Assembly (NCBI GenBank): GCA_011389765.1
Contig: JAABTT010000023.1
Coordinates: 1 to 43,047, forward strand
DNA length: 43,047 bases
Source of the DNA: Desulfohalobiaceae bacterium S24
Lineage (GTDB): Bacteria; Desulfobacterota; Desulfovibrionia; Desulfovibrionales; Desulfothermaceae
Direction of reading: 5' to 3'
The notes beneath the pieces were generated by a model, which saw nothing but the letters and a program-made list of their open reading frames with translations, did not search any database and had not been told where the DNA came from. Position 1 is the first letter of the stretch, and every line of letters begins with the position of its first letter. Shown in pieces: positions 1 through 7,232 of this stretch. Position numbers and translations under genes: made by a program.

Positions 1-31
1 TTTTTCCCTCTGCCTCTTCTCGGTTTCTTGT

Positions 32-152
32 AACCGTGAACCGTGAACCGTGAACCTCTTCAACCTCTTCCAACCGTGAACCGTGAACCTCTTCAACCTC
101 TTCCAACCGTGAACCGTGAACCTCTTCAACCTCTTCTAACCGTGAACCTCTT
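32..152. repeat. 33-bp tandem repeat, about three copies
   Basis: Three head-to-tail 33-bp units lie at 39-71, 72-104 and 105-137, with partial units at 32-38 and 138-152. Each unit is itself built from two copies of AACCGTG followed by two copies of AACCTCTTC plus one base. The array sits directly after the stop codon of the minus-strand M16 protease gene. There are no spacers between units, so it is not a CRISPR. It looks like slippage-prone intergenic DNA. No function can be read from it. Confidence 0.9.
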
Positions 153-155
153 GGT

Positions 156-2744
156 TCAAACTTTCCGGGTCCGCAGGATCATCGAGTAGCGAAAATCCCA
201 CTGCAGATACTCCCGGATAAAATCCCGAAGAACCTCCGGATGCACGCTTCGGGCCTGCCGGATCATCTCCCGGGAATACTCCCGCGGCAGGTCATAGACC
301 AGGAGATCCGAAGCTTCACTGCAGCGGGAAAGGAGCCCCTGCCGTTCCCGGTGAAATTCTGCCTGGAGCATGTTTCCGGCTCGATCCAGGCGCTTCGGTT
401 CGATGGGCGTGTCCTGTAATCGGAGAATCACCTCTTGAAAGGCGGCCACAGCCTGTTCCACCTTGTCGGCGGAGGTCCCGATATAGAATCCCAAAAACCC
501 GACCCCGGGATTGGTGCTGAGCAGAGGAGAGACCGCATACCCGAGTCCCTGCCGGTCCCGGAGTTCTCGGAACAAAAGGCCGTCCTGACCGCCGAGAATC
601 TTCTTGGTCAGGGCAATGCAGGCATCCTGGGGGCTCCCCAGCCCGGGAACCGGAAAGGCCAGAAGAATATGGGCCTGATGGCGGTCCTTCATTTCCAGCT
701 CAAGATGTCTGTCTTTGGACCACTCCGGAGCTGACCAGCTGCAGGACTGCCCTTCGGAATGTCTTGCCAGCTTCCGGGCCGTTGCTTCAATCTCCTGTCG
801 GTCAAAATGACCGCAGACACTGAGGACCCAGGGGCATCGTGTCTGCAGCCTCCAGAAGCGCTGCAGATCATCGCTTTGAAAGCGCTCAAGCCCGCCCGGA
901 TCGCCCAGATGGTAATATCCGCAGGGGTGTCCCGGGAAAAGAAACGGAAAGATCTCTCTGGACAGCAGCCCCAGAGGATGATCGCATCGTTCAATGATCC
1001 GGCTCACCTGATCCGCAGCGCACAGGGCCGCCTCGCGGGAGGCGAAACCGGGCTGCAGGATCACATCCTCAAAAAGGCCCAGGAGTTCAGAGCAGAAGCG
1101 TGAGGGGAATTTCGCCAGGACCGACATCTGGTCCCTGTTGGCAAGGCCCTGGAGATAGCCGGCTCTTGCGGAAAGCAATTCGCGAATCTGCTGCGCATCC
1201 CGGGTCCCGGCGCCTTTGATCAGGGTCCTGGCGGTCAGGGCCGCCAGCCCCTGTTCTGTCGCCTGCAGCAGTTGATCGCCGCCGAGCCAGGTCAAATCAA
1301 GGGCTGTATAGGGCAGGGAGTCGTCCGGCAAAAGCACCAGGCGGCACCCCCGGCCCAGATCCTGCACGCTCGACCGATCCCGGGGCTTGGGACCGGCCGG
1401 CCTGGATCGAGTCACAGAGCGGCCAGGAAACAGGCCGATGTCCTGCTGCAGCCCGGCGGAGTCGATCCCGCAGTCTTCAGGCAGCAGGAAGACACCCTGC
1501 ATTCTTTCCAGGCGCAGATAGGCGGACATGGCCTCTTGCACATCTTCCGGTTCCGCGTGGCGAATCTGATCAAGATACCGCTTTTCTGCGTCCACTGATT
1601 TTTCAAAAAACTGGAAATGTCCGATTTTTGAAGCCACCCCGGACAAGGTCTCTTTGGACTGCAGCAGGGTGTCCTCCATATTTATTTTGGCCCGTTCGAG
1701 TTCGCTGCGGCTCACCTCCGTTGTCTGCAGCTTGATCACATCCCGGCCCCATTCCCGGCAGAAGGGCTTCAATCGCTGGGGGTCGAACTGAATGCTGACC
1801 AAGATCATGCCGTCCCGTTCCATAAGGATCGGACTGATGCCGAACTGTTCTACAAGTTCTTTTTCGAAACGATAGCCTGCATACCATCTGGAGGATGCAT
1901 CCCCCCCAAGGATATAGCCGGCCAGTTCAAGATAGACGGAATCGAAATCTGAAAAGGCCGGAGCCGGGAAGCCGAAGGCGGCGTACCCTTTCGTCCATTG
2001 TGTGGGCACAAGCGTCAGGCCGGGGCCGGAGACGGCGTCCCGGCTGAAGGAGCCGGCCGGGGGCTTACATGTCAGATCCGTTTTAACCTGCTTGAAAAGC
2101 TGCTGAGTTGCATCCACAATCTCCCTGGATTGGACCTGCCCGCAGACAACGAGAAGCATGGACTGAGGCAGGTAGGTCCTGGCGACATAGGCTTGAATAT
2201 CTGCGAGGCTCAACCCGAGAACCGTTTCCCGAAAACCGATAATCGGCCGCTCATACCCGGTTCCGGCCCAGATGATTTTCTGCATCTGCTCAAACAGGCA
2301 GTGTCTGGGGTTGTCCTGGTTTTTTGCCATTTCAGCCAGGACAACTTCTTTTTCAAGTTCCAGCTCGTTTTGATCCGCCGGCGGCCCGAAACACAGCCCG
2401 TAGAGCGTTTCAAGCCCCAATCGCCAATGCTCGGCCGGCAGGTCCACCATATACACGGTTTGGTCAAAGCCAGTGGCTGCGTTCAGCGATCCGCCCACAT
2501 CCTCAATCATTCGGGCGGCCTGTGCCTGCTCCCGGCCGTCAGCTCCCTTAAAGGCCATGTGTTCCAGCAAATGGCTGATTCCGGATTCTGATGCCTGTTC
2601 ATACGCTGAGCCGGACCGTACATACAGGCGCATAACCAGCAGGGGGTGCCGGTCGTCCTCCTGAACCAGGACCTGCAGGCCGTTGGGCAGAACATAAAGG
2701 CCGGGCCGGCCGGAGGCGGAAATCGGGGATCCAGTCTGGGGCAT
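156..2744 (-). CDS. M16 family (insulinase/pitrilysin-like) zinc metalloprotease
   Basis: The 862-residue protein has the inverted zinc motif HxxEH of clan ME peptidases at residues 58-62 (HLLEH). A likely third ligand is Glu138 in EVVLAEM, 76 residues further on, as the family requires. The length fits a tandem of two M16 units: an N-terminal catalytic half (about 1-430) and a C-terminal half (about 440-860) without an HxxEH motif, which normally helps form the closed peptide-degrading chamber. No signal peptide is visible, so it probably acts in the cytoplasm on peptides. The start ATG follows an AAAGGT Shine-Dalgarno sequence. It begins 10 bp after the stop of the chorismate mutase/EPSP synthase-like gene, so the two are probably co-transcribed. 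Confidence 0.9.
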   Translation of the reverse strand: MPQTGSPISASGRPGLYVLPNGLQVLVQEDDRHPLLVMRLYVRSGSAYEQASESGISHLLEHMAFKGADGREQAQAARMIEDVGGSLNAATGFDQTVYMVDLPAEHWRLGLETLYGLCFGPPADQNELELEKEVVLAEMAKNQDNPRHCLFEQMQKIIWAGTGYERPIIGFRETVLGLSLADIQAYVARTYLPQSMLLVVCGQVQSREIVDATQQLFKQVKTDLTCKPPAGSFSRDAVSGPGLTLVPTQWTKGYAAFGFPAPAFSDFDSVYLELAGYILGGDASSRWYAGYRFEKELVEQFGISPILMERDGMILVSIQFDPQRLKPFCREWGRDVIKLQTTEVSRSELERAKINMEDTLLQSKETLSGVASKIGHFQFFEKSVDAEKRYLDQIRHAEPEDVQEAMSAYLRLERMQGVFLLPEDCGIDSAGLQQDIGLFPGRSVTRSRPAGPKPRDRSSVQDLGRGCRLVLLPDDSLPYTALDLTWLGGDQLLQATEQGLAALTARTLIKGAGTRDAQQIRELLSARAGYLQGLANRDQMSVLAKFPSRFCSELLGLFEDVILQPGFASREAALCAADQVSRIIERCDHPLGLLSREIFPFLFPGHPCGYYHLGDPGGLERFQSDDLQRFWRLQTRCPWVLSVCGHFDRQEIEATARKLARHSEGQSCSWSAPEWSKDRHLELEMKDRHQAHILLAFPVPGLGSPQDACIALTKKILGGQDGLLFRELRDRQGLGYAVSPLLSTNPGVGFLGFYIGTSADKVEQAVAAFQEVILRLQDTPIEPKRLDRAGNMLQAEFHRERQGLLSRCSEASDLLVYDLPREYSREMIRQARSVHPEVLRDFIREYLQWDFRYSMILRTRKV

Positions 2745-2754
2745 TCTAGTACCT

Positions 2755-4389
2755 TTACTCTATCTTGCGTCGAATTTTTTGCCGCGCCCCTGCCTGGGGC
2801 TCGGCTCGTTTTTTCGCCGGATTGCGCTGCGGATCCGGAAGGCCTTTAAACAGCGACCAGAATTGCGGCCAGAGCCGGGTAAGCTCTCCGGGATTTTGCA
2901 CGGACATTTTGGGGCGCTTCAGAGCAATCACCGCCAGAGCCATACTCCACCAGGCATTGACGGTGTGTATCTTCAAGGGCGGACAGTGCTGCAGGTTCAC
3001 CCCCGAATGGATGTCCAGGACTTGATCTTGAATGCTGTATTCGGCCTTTAGAAGATCCAGAAGGAGCAGGGCAAAATCGAGATCTTCACCCGAATCCACC
3101 CGAAGCTGACTCGGCCCCTGCCGCGAAACAGCCAGAGCCAGGGCCAGGGGCAAGGATTGCGGGATGCCGCGTGCATCAAAAGAAAGGGCCTGTCCGGGCC
3201 GGCCCTCAAACGCGCCCCGGATTTCCGCTGCCTGTCTTTCCAGGGCAAGGCCCGCGTCTTGCAAAAGCTGCAGGACGGCTTCTGCCTCAAGCCCTTGTTC
3301 CGGGAAACAACCGCGCAAACCAACCCTGCCCCGGCTCACACAGGCCATCGCCAAGAGGAAGCCGCAGAGCAAGGGATCCAGAGGCGGATCCACAGACTCC
3401 GGGATCGAGAGCGCCCTCCCCTGTATCAAGCAGCCCCCTTCCAGCTGTTCAACACAACAGCCGCAGGCCTCAAGCACGGCGGCCGGACCCTGGAATTGGA
3501 AGCGCCCGGAGGCGGCACCAACCTGCTGCAGCTTCACGGCCTCGCCCTCCTGCAGCGTTGCCGCAAGGGCCATGATCAAAGCCTGAAGCATCTCGTCAGA
3601 GACCTCGGGGGCAATGGAAATAACTGTCTCACCGGCCCCGCCGGCCTCCAGCCGCAGGGGCAGGCCATGGCTTCCGGGAACCAGACTTATGATCCGCCCC
3701 CCCAGATCTCGAATCAGGGTCTCCAGGGCTCTGAGATCCACTAGCTTGAGGCGGCTGCCTCCTGAAAAACGGCACACGCCGGGCTTCCTCGCCGCCAGAA
3801 AAAGCAGCAGATACAGATTGAAGGGATCCTGCCCGCAGAATATGGTTTTTGCATCAAAATCCAGTGTGCCGTCCCCCCTGAACAAAACGCGGTCCTGCTC
3901 CCAGTAAAAACTGCCCCCCGCCTGATTCAAGGCCTTGATCAACTCAAAAAGGGGATCGTTCAAAATCACCGGTGAGAGCTGAAGCGGACTTCCGCTCGCC
4001 GCCGCCAGAAAAACCCATATTCTGGACTGGCGGCAGTCCCTGGGTCCGTCCAGTTCAATACGAACCGGTTCGGGGTTCGGCCGGAGCGGCAACTCCCAAT
4101 CCTGCTTGCGCTCCGCCTGTTCATACCCCAGGCCGTTCACTGCATTGAACAGGGTGCGCATCATCTTTTCATCCAGCTCATTGGCCTCGGCCCACTGCCG
4201 CCAGTTCCGCCACAAGGCCTTTTCCTGCTGCGGATCAACCAGGGATTTCTTTTTCTGTTTTCGTGCTGCGGCAGCCTTTTTAAACAAGCGGGATCTTTTG
4301 CCCAGCAGCTTGACCAGGGCACTGTCCATTTCAAGAAGTTCGGAGGTCAAGGAACCGTCTTTCCGGGATATATTTTTTGGGTCGTGCAT
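2755..4389 (-). CDS. chorismate mutase-like / EPSP synthase-like fusion protein, degenerate
   Basis: The 544-residue product (ATG at 4389, preceded by GGAG; an upstream in-frame TTG at 4413 is less likely) has two parts. Residues of about 10-85 resemble the all-helical AroQ chorismate mutase fold, with the pattern LLGKRSRL matching the region around the catalytic Arg28 of the E. coli enzyme. Residues of about 95-525 resemble EPSP synthase (AroA): SRLKLVDLRALETLIRDLGG matches the conserved helix after the substrate loop, and the end HTVNAWWSMALAV matches the last conserved block. The usual N-terminal KS..R substrate motif and the Asp and Glu of the active site are not visible, so EPSP synthase activity is doubtful. 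Fusions of this kind occur in Desulfovibrionales aromatic operons, but this copy sits alone beside a protease. It may be a diverged paralogue or a regulatory pseudoenzyme. Confidence 0.6.
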   Translation of the reverse strand: MHDPKNISRKDGSLTSELLEMDSALVKLLGKRSRLFKKAAAARKQKKKSLVDPQQEKALWRNWRQWAEANELDEKMMRTLFNAVNGLGYEQAERKQDWELPLRPNPEPVRIELDGPRDCRQSRIWVFLAAASGSPLQLSPVILNDPLFELIKALNQAGGSFYWEQDRVLFRGDGTLDFDAKTIFCGQDPFNLYLLLFLAARKPGVCRFSGGSRLKLVDLRALETLIRDLGGRIISLVPGSHGLPLRLEAGGAGETVISIAPEVSDEMLQALIMALAATLQEGEAVKLQQVGAASGRFQFQGPAAVLEACGCCVEQLEGGCLIQGRALSIPESVDPPLDPLLCGFLLAMACVSRGRVGLRGCFPEQGLEAEAVLQLLQDAGLALERQAAEIRGAFEGRPGQALSFDARGIPQSLPLALALAVSRQGPSQLRVDSGEDLDFALLLLDLLKAEYSIQDQVLDIHSGVNLQHCPPLKIHTVNAWWSMALAVIALKRPKMSVQNPGELTRLWPQFWSLFKGLPDPQRNPAKKRAEPQAGARQKIRRKIE

Positions 4390-4537
4390 AGGATTCTCCA
4401 GTTGCCGGTCCAAAGCCGTTCGGATTCGATGTGCAAAAACCGGAGTGTAGCGTAGAGAGCCTTATCAAGGCAAGCTGCCCGGATGAAGAAATCAGTTTTC
4501 CCCTGACCGGCGCGGCAAAGGGGCCGAAGTTTTTTTC

Positions 4538-4826
4538 TTGACAACTTGATAAAAATTTCACAAAGTGTTTTTCACTTCCGGGCTGGCGGGAGACGGCAGC
4601 AGATGATCTCTTTTTTTTATCTATAATATCGGGAAGTTAAAAACAGCTTTTGCAAGGTCCCTGCCACTCGACAGAGGGACATGGCATTTTCCCAGACTTG
4701 TTTTTTTGACGAGGGAATCTGTGCAAAGAGACGGCGTCCCGGAAGCTGCAAGGCGGAAGCCGGGAGAAGTCCCTTTCTTTTTGCAGGTTTCTCAAGGGAC
4801 TAACCTTTAACAAAAGGAGACTGTAC
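4538..4826 (+). promoter_or_regulatory. sat promoter region and structured leader
   Basis: This is the 437-bp gap between the divergent fusion gene and sat. It holds TTGACA at 4538-4543 (no good -10 at 17 bp), the Rex-like site, and an isolated TATAAT at 4622-4627 without a clear -35. Downstream, GTCCC occurs at 4658, 4736 and 4769, and its complement GGGAC at 4676 and 4796. These allow competing stems, such as GTCCCT 4658-4663 with AGGGAC 4675-4680, and AGTCCCTT 4768-4775 with AAGGGACT 4794-4801. A long 5' UTR with alternative pairing is possible. The last stem ends about 10 nt before the sat Shine-Dalgarno sequence (4812-4820). Confidence 0.45.
4546..4563 (+). promoter_or_regulatory. Rex-like (or HcpR-like) operator upstream of sat
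   Basis: The 18-bp site TTGATAAAAATTTCACAA matches the Rex consensus TTGTGAA-N4-TTCACAA: 5 of 7 bases in the left arm and 7 of 7 in the right. It lies just 3' of a perfect -35 hexamer TTGACA (4538-4543), so a bound repressor would block RNA polymerase. Rex is a known NADH-sensing repressor of sat in Desulfovibrio vulgaris. The site also fits the CRP/FNR-type HcpR pattern TTGTGA-N6-TCACAA, with 4 of 6 left-arm matches, so the regulator is inferred. Confidence 0.6.
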
Positions 4827-6080
4827 ATGGCTGAGATAGGACATGGCGGCAAAGAAATCCAGGAACGGATCATGCAGCCGGCTGAGGCAAAGGAAAAGAT
4901 CAAGGGTTTGACGCAAATACCGGTCCGGAAACAGATCGCCAACGAGATCATCAACCTGGCCTACGGCTGGTTCTGCCCTCTGGAAGGCTTTATGGGCAAA
5001 GATGACGTCGACGGCGTGGTCAAGAACATGCGTCTGGCCGACGGCACCATCTGGCCCATCCCGATTCTGTTCGACCTCTCCCAGGATGAGGTTGAAAAAT
5101 TCGGCGTGAAACCCGGTCAATCCGTTGTCCTTGAATATCAGGACAACCCCATGGCCCTCTTCGAAGTGACGGAAGTCTTTGAATACGACAAAGCAGCCAT
5201 CTGCCAGGCTGTTCTCGGGACCACCGAGGACAAGCACCCCGGCTGCGCCAGGACCTACAGCTACAAGGACAAGTTCGTGGCCGGCAAAATCACCTTGCTC
5301 AAGGAGCCGAAAATCAACGAGCCCTTTGGCCCCTATTTTCTGCCGCCGCTGAAGATGCGCGCGGTTATCAAAGAAAAAGGCTGGAACCGCACAGTGGCGC
5401 ATCAGACCCGGAACGTCCCCCACACCGGACATGAATGGCTCATGAAGGGCGCTTTCTTCCAGACTTACGGCGATCTGCCCATTGAAAAGCCGGAAGTCGG
5501 GGTGGTGGTCAACGCCATCATCGGTGAAAAGCGGGTCAAGGATTATATTGATGAAGCCATCATCCTCTGCCAGGACGAGCTGGAAAAATCCGGATATTTC
5601 GGTCCGCACAACCATCTGAGCTCACTGACTTTCTGGGATATGCGCTACGCAGGACCCAAGGAAGCCGTCTTCCACGCCATCCTCAGGGCAAACCTGGGCA
5701 TCACCCATCATATGTACGGGCGGGACCACGCCGGGGTCGGCGATTATTACGGCGCGTACGAGGCCCATCACCTCCTGGATACAGTGGGTGAAGAACTGGA
5801 CATCACTCCGGTCTATTCCATGAACTGGCTCTATTGTCCGGTCTGTGCCGAGATTACCAGCGAAGGCCTCTGTAATCATAAGGATCAGCAGCAGAAATTC
5901 AGCGGCACGCTCATCCGGAGCATCGTGACCGACGGCGTGAAGCCGCCGAGACTGATCATTCGACCGGAAGTCTTTGATCAGATCATGGCCTGTGCCGAAA
6001 AATACGGCGAGGGTTCGCCCTTTGTCACCGAGGAGTACCTGGAAAAACGGACCCCGGTCTTCAATATCGAACCCCTGTAG
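4827..6080 (+). CDS. sat: sulfate adenylyltransferase (ATP sulfurylase)
   Basis: This 417-residue enzyme catalyses ATP + sulfate to APS + pyrophosphate, the activation step of dissimilatory sulfate reduction in the cytoplasm. The nucleotide-binding HxxH motif lies in QTRNVPHTGHEW (His199, His202), and the second ATP-binding motif GRDHAGVGDYY starts at Gly298. A Cys337-x2-Cys340-x8-Cys349-x-His351 set looks like the zinc site described for Desulfovibrio ATP sulfurylases. There is no C-terminal APS kinase domain, as expected for a respiratory enzyme. The ATG at 4827 follows AAAAGGAGA. The gene heads the cluster with aprBA and qmoABC, and the Rex-like site upstream suggests control by the NADH/NAD ratio. 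Confidence 0.98.
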   Translation: MAEIGHGGKEIQERIMQPAEAKEKIKGLTQIPVRKQIANEIINLAYGWFCPLEGFMGKDDVDGVVKNMRLADGTIWPIPILFDLSQDEVEKFGVKPGQSVVLEYQDNPMALFEVTEVFEYDKAAICQAVLGTTEDKHPGCARTYSYKDKFVAGKITLLKEPKINEPFGPYFLPPLKMRAVIKEKGWNRTVAHQTRNVPHTGHEWLMKGAFFQTYGDLPIEKPEVGVVVNAIIGEKRVKDYIDEAIILCQDELEKSGYFGPHNHLSSLTFWDMRYAGPKEAVFHAILRANLGITHHMYGRDHAGVGDYYGAYEAHHLLDTVGEELDITPVYSMNWLYCPVCAEITSEGLCNHKDQQQKFSGTLIRSIVTDGVKPPRLIIRPEVFDQIMACAEKYGEGSPFVTEEYLEKRTPVFNIEPL

Positions 6081-6142
6081 ATCCGGCTGCCGGATCAAGG
6101 TGAATCGGCTGCAGATCTAAAGCGGAGCTGAACGAACAACAG

Positions 6143-6163
6143 CATTGCCTTTTCGAGGCAATG
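6143..6163 (+). other. short hairpin before the small gene's ribosome binding site
   Basis: CATTGCC (6143-6149) pairs perfectly with GGCAATG (6157-6163) around a 7-nt loop. It ends 5 nt before the AGGAGG Shine-Dalgarno sequence at 6169-6174. It has no T-tract, so it is more likely an mRNA processing or stability element than a terminator. Confidence 0.5.
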
Positions 6164-6184
6164 AGCAATGAGGAGGTTAGACAC

Positions 6185-6481
6185 ATGGCTGGGAAAAATC
6201 CCATTTATCTCTGGGTCAATGAAGAACGCTACGAGCAGTTGGAAAAAGCCGGGCTGGCGCATCATACCGAAGAACGGCTGGCCGGGTTGAAAGTCCTGAT
6301 TGTCTATGCCGATGACGATCAAGCCAAAACTTTTGTCCAAAAATTCGGCGCCAAGCACGACACCTCCACCACCGGGAGCATCGAACTGCTGCCCAAGGAC
6401 GTCAAGCACAGGCTTTTTGAAAAAGTCGTGGAAAAGCAGAGCATCGATGTCGTGGGCGACGTTTTAGCGTCCTATTCCTGA
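6185..6481 (+). CDS. conserved-context small protein of unknown function between sat and aprB
   Basis: This is a 98-residue soluble protein that I do not recognise. The start at 6185 (MAGKNPIYLWVNEERY) is preferred over an in-frame ATG at 6161 because AGGAGG (6169-6174) fits it. The sequence is mixed charged and hydrophobic: a tryptophan-containing N-terminus, a probable beta strand LKVLIVYADDD (about residues 34-44) followed by a helix, and no cysteines, signal peptide or membrane segment. It therefore carries no iron-sulfur cluster. Its position in the same direction between sat and aprBA, with its own strong ribosome binding site, suggests a role linked to ATP sulfurylase or APS reductase, such as a partner or channelling protein. 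That role is inference from context alone. Confidence 0.8.
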   Translation: MAGKNPIYLWVNEERYEQLEKAGLAHHTEERLAGLKVLIVYADDDQAKTFVQKFGAKHDTSTTGSIELLPKDVKHRLFEKVVEKQSIDVVGDVLASYS

Positions 6482-6692
6482 TGCGGCGCCACCGGATCAG
6501 GACCTGTCCATCGTGATGAAGCGATTGCCTTGCATCGCTTTTGATATATATCCTGCATTGAAGAGAACGCCGGGCCTGAACAGTCTTGAAATGCCCCCTG
6601 CTACCCGGGGTATACCCGGCCTGATGCTGTTCTTGAATGCACGAACAACGGTTATCAGCATTATTCAACAACACTGTTAAGGAGGATTTACA

Positions 6693-7166
6693 ATGCCTAG
6701 TTACGTCAACCCGGAAAAATGCGACGGCTGCAAAGGCGGCGAAAAGACGGCCTGTATGTACGTCTGCCCCAACGATCTGATGATTCTGGATGAAAAGGAA
6801 ATGAAGGCCTACAATCTGGAACCGGATCAATGCTGGGAATGCTATTCCTGCATCAAGATCTGCCCCCAGGGCGCGGTGACCGCCAGACCCTACGCCGACT
6901 TCGCCCCCATGGGCGGAACCAGCATTCCTCTGCGCAGCGCCGAGGATATCATGTGGACCATCCAGTTCCGCTCCGGAGAAGTCAAACGCTTTAAATTCCC
7001 CATCCGGACCACCCCGGAAGGCTCCATCCAGCCCTTTGAAGGCAAGCCTGAAGCCGGCGATCTGGAAAACGAAATGCTCTTCAATGAAACGGAGCTCAAA
7101 ACACCCAAGGAAGTCCTGATGAAAAAGCTGGACATCCAGGAAGCGGATTACACCGAAACCGTATAA
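6693..7166 (+). CDS. aprB: adenylylsulfate (APS) reductase, beta subunit
   Basis: The 157-residue iron-sulfur subunit passes electrons to the FAD of AprA. Two [4Fe-4S] clusters are ligated by Cys10, Cys13, Cys21 and Cys25, with the family's long C-x2-C-x7-C-x3-C spacing, and by Cys47, Cys50, Cys53 and Cys57. Trp48, next to the second cluster, matches the tryptophan implicated in electron transfer in the Archaeoglobus enzyme. The C-terminal part (about 60-157) is the beta-sheet and tail that wraps around AprA. The ATG follows AAGGAGG. A 211-bp gap separates it from the small upstream gene. It contains the palindrome GGGTATACCC but no convincing promoter. Confidence 0.98.
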   Translation: MPSYVNPEKCDGCKGGEKTACMYVCPNDLMILDEKEMKAYNLEPDQCWECYSCIKICPQGAVTARPYADFAPMGGTSIPLRSAEDIMWTIQFRSGEVKRFKFPIRTTPEGSIQPFEGKPEAGDLENEMLFNETELKTPKEVLMKKLDIQEADYTETV

Positions 7167-7232
7167 TGCACTTTCTGCATCGCTGCGCGGGAGTGTGTCA
7201 ATTTCAGAACATTATTTGAAAAGGAGTCACAT

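Noticed and set aside
32..152. A CRISPR array
   Set aside because: The 33-bp units are directly adjacent with no unique spacers, and no cas genes are present.
4622..4627. TATAAT as the definite -10 of sat
   Set aside because: No -35 hexamer or extended -10 lies at the right distance, so it is only mentioned within the leader.
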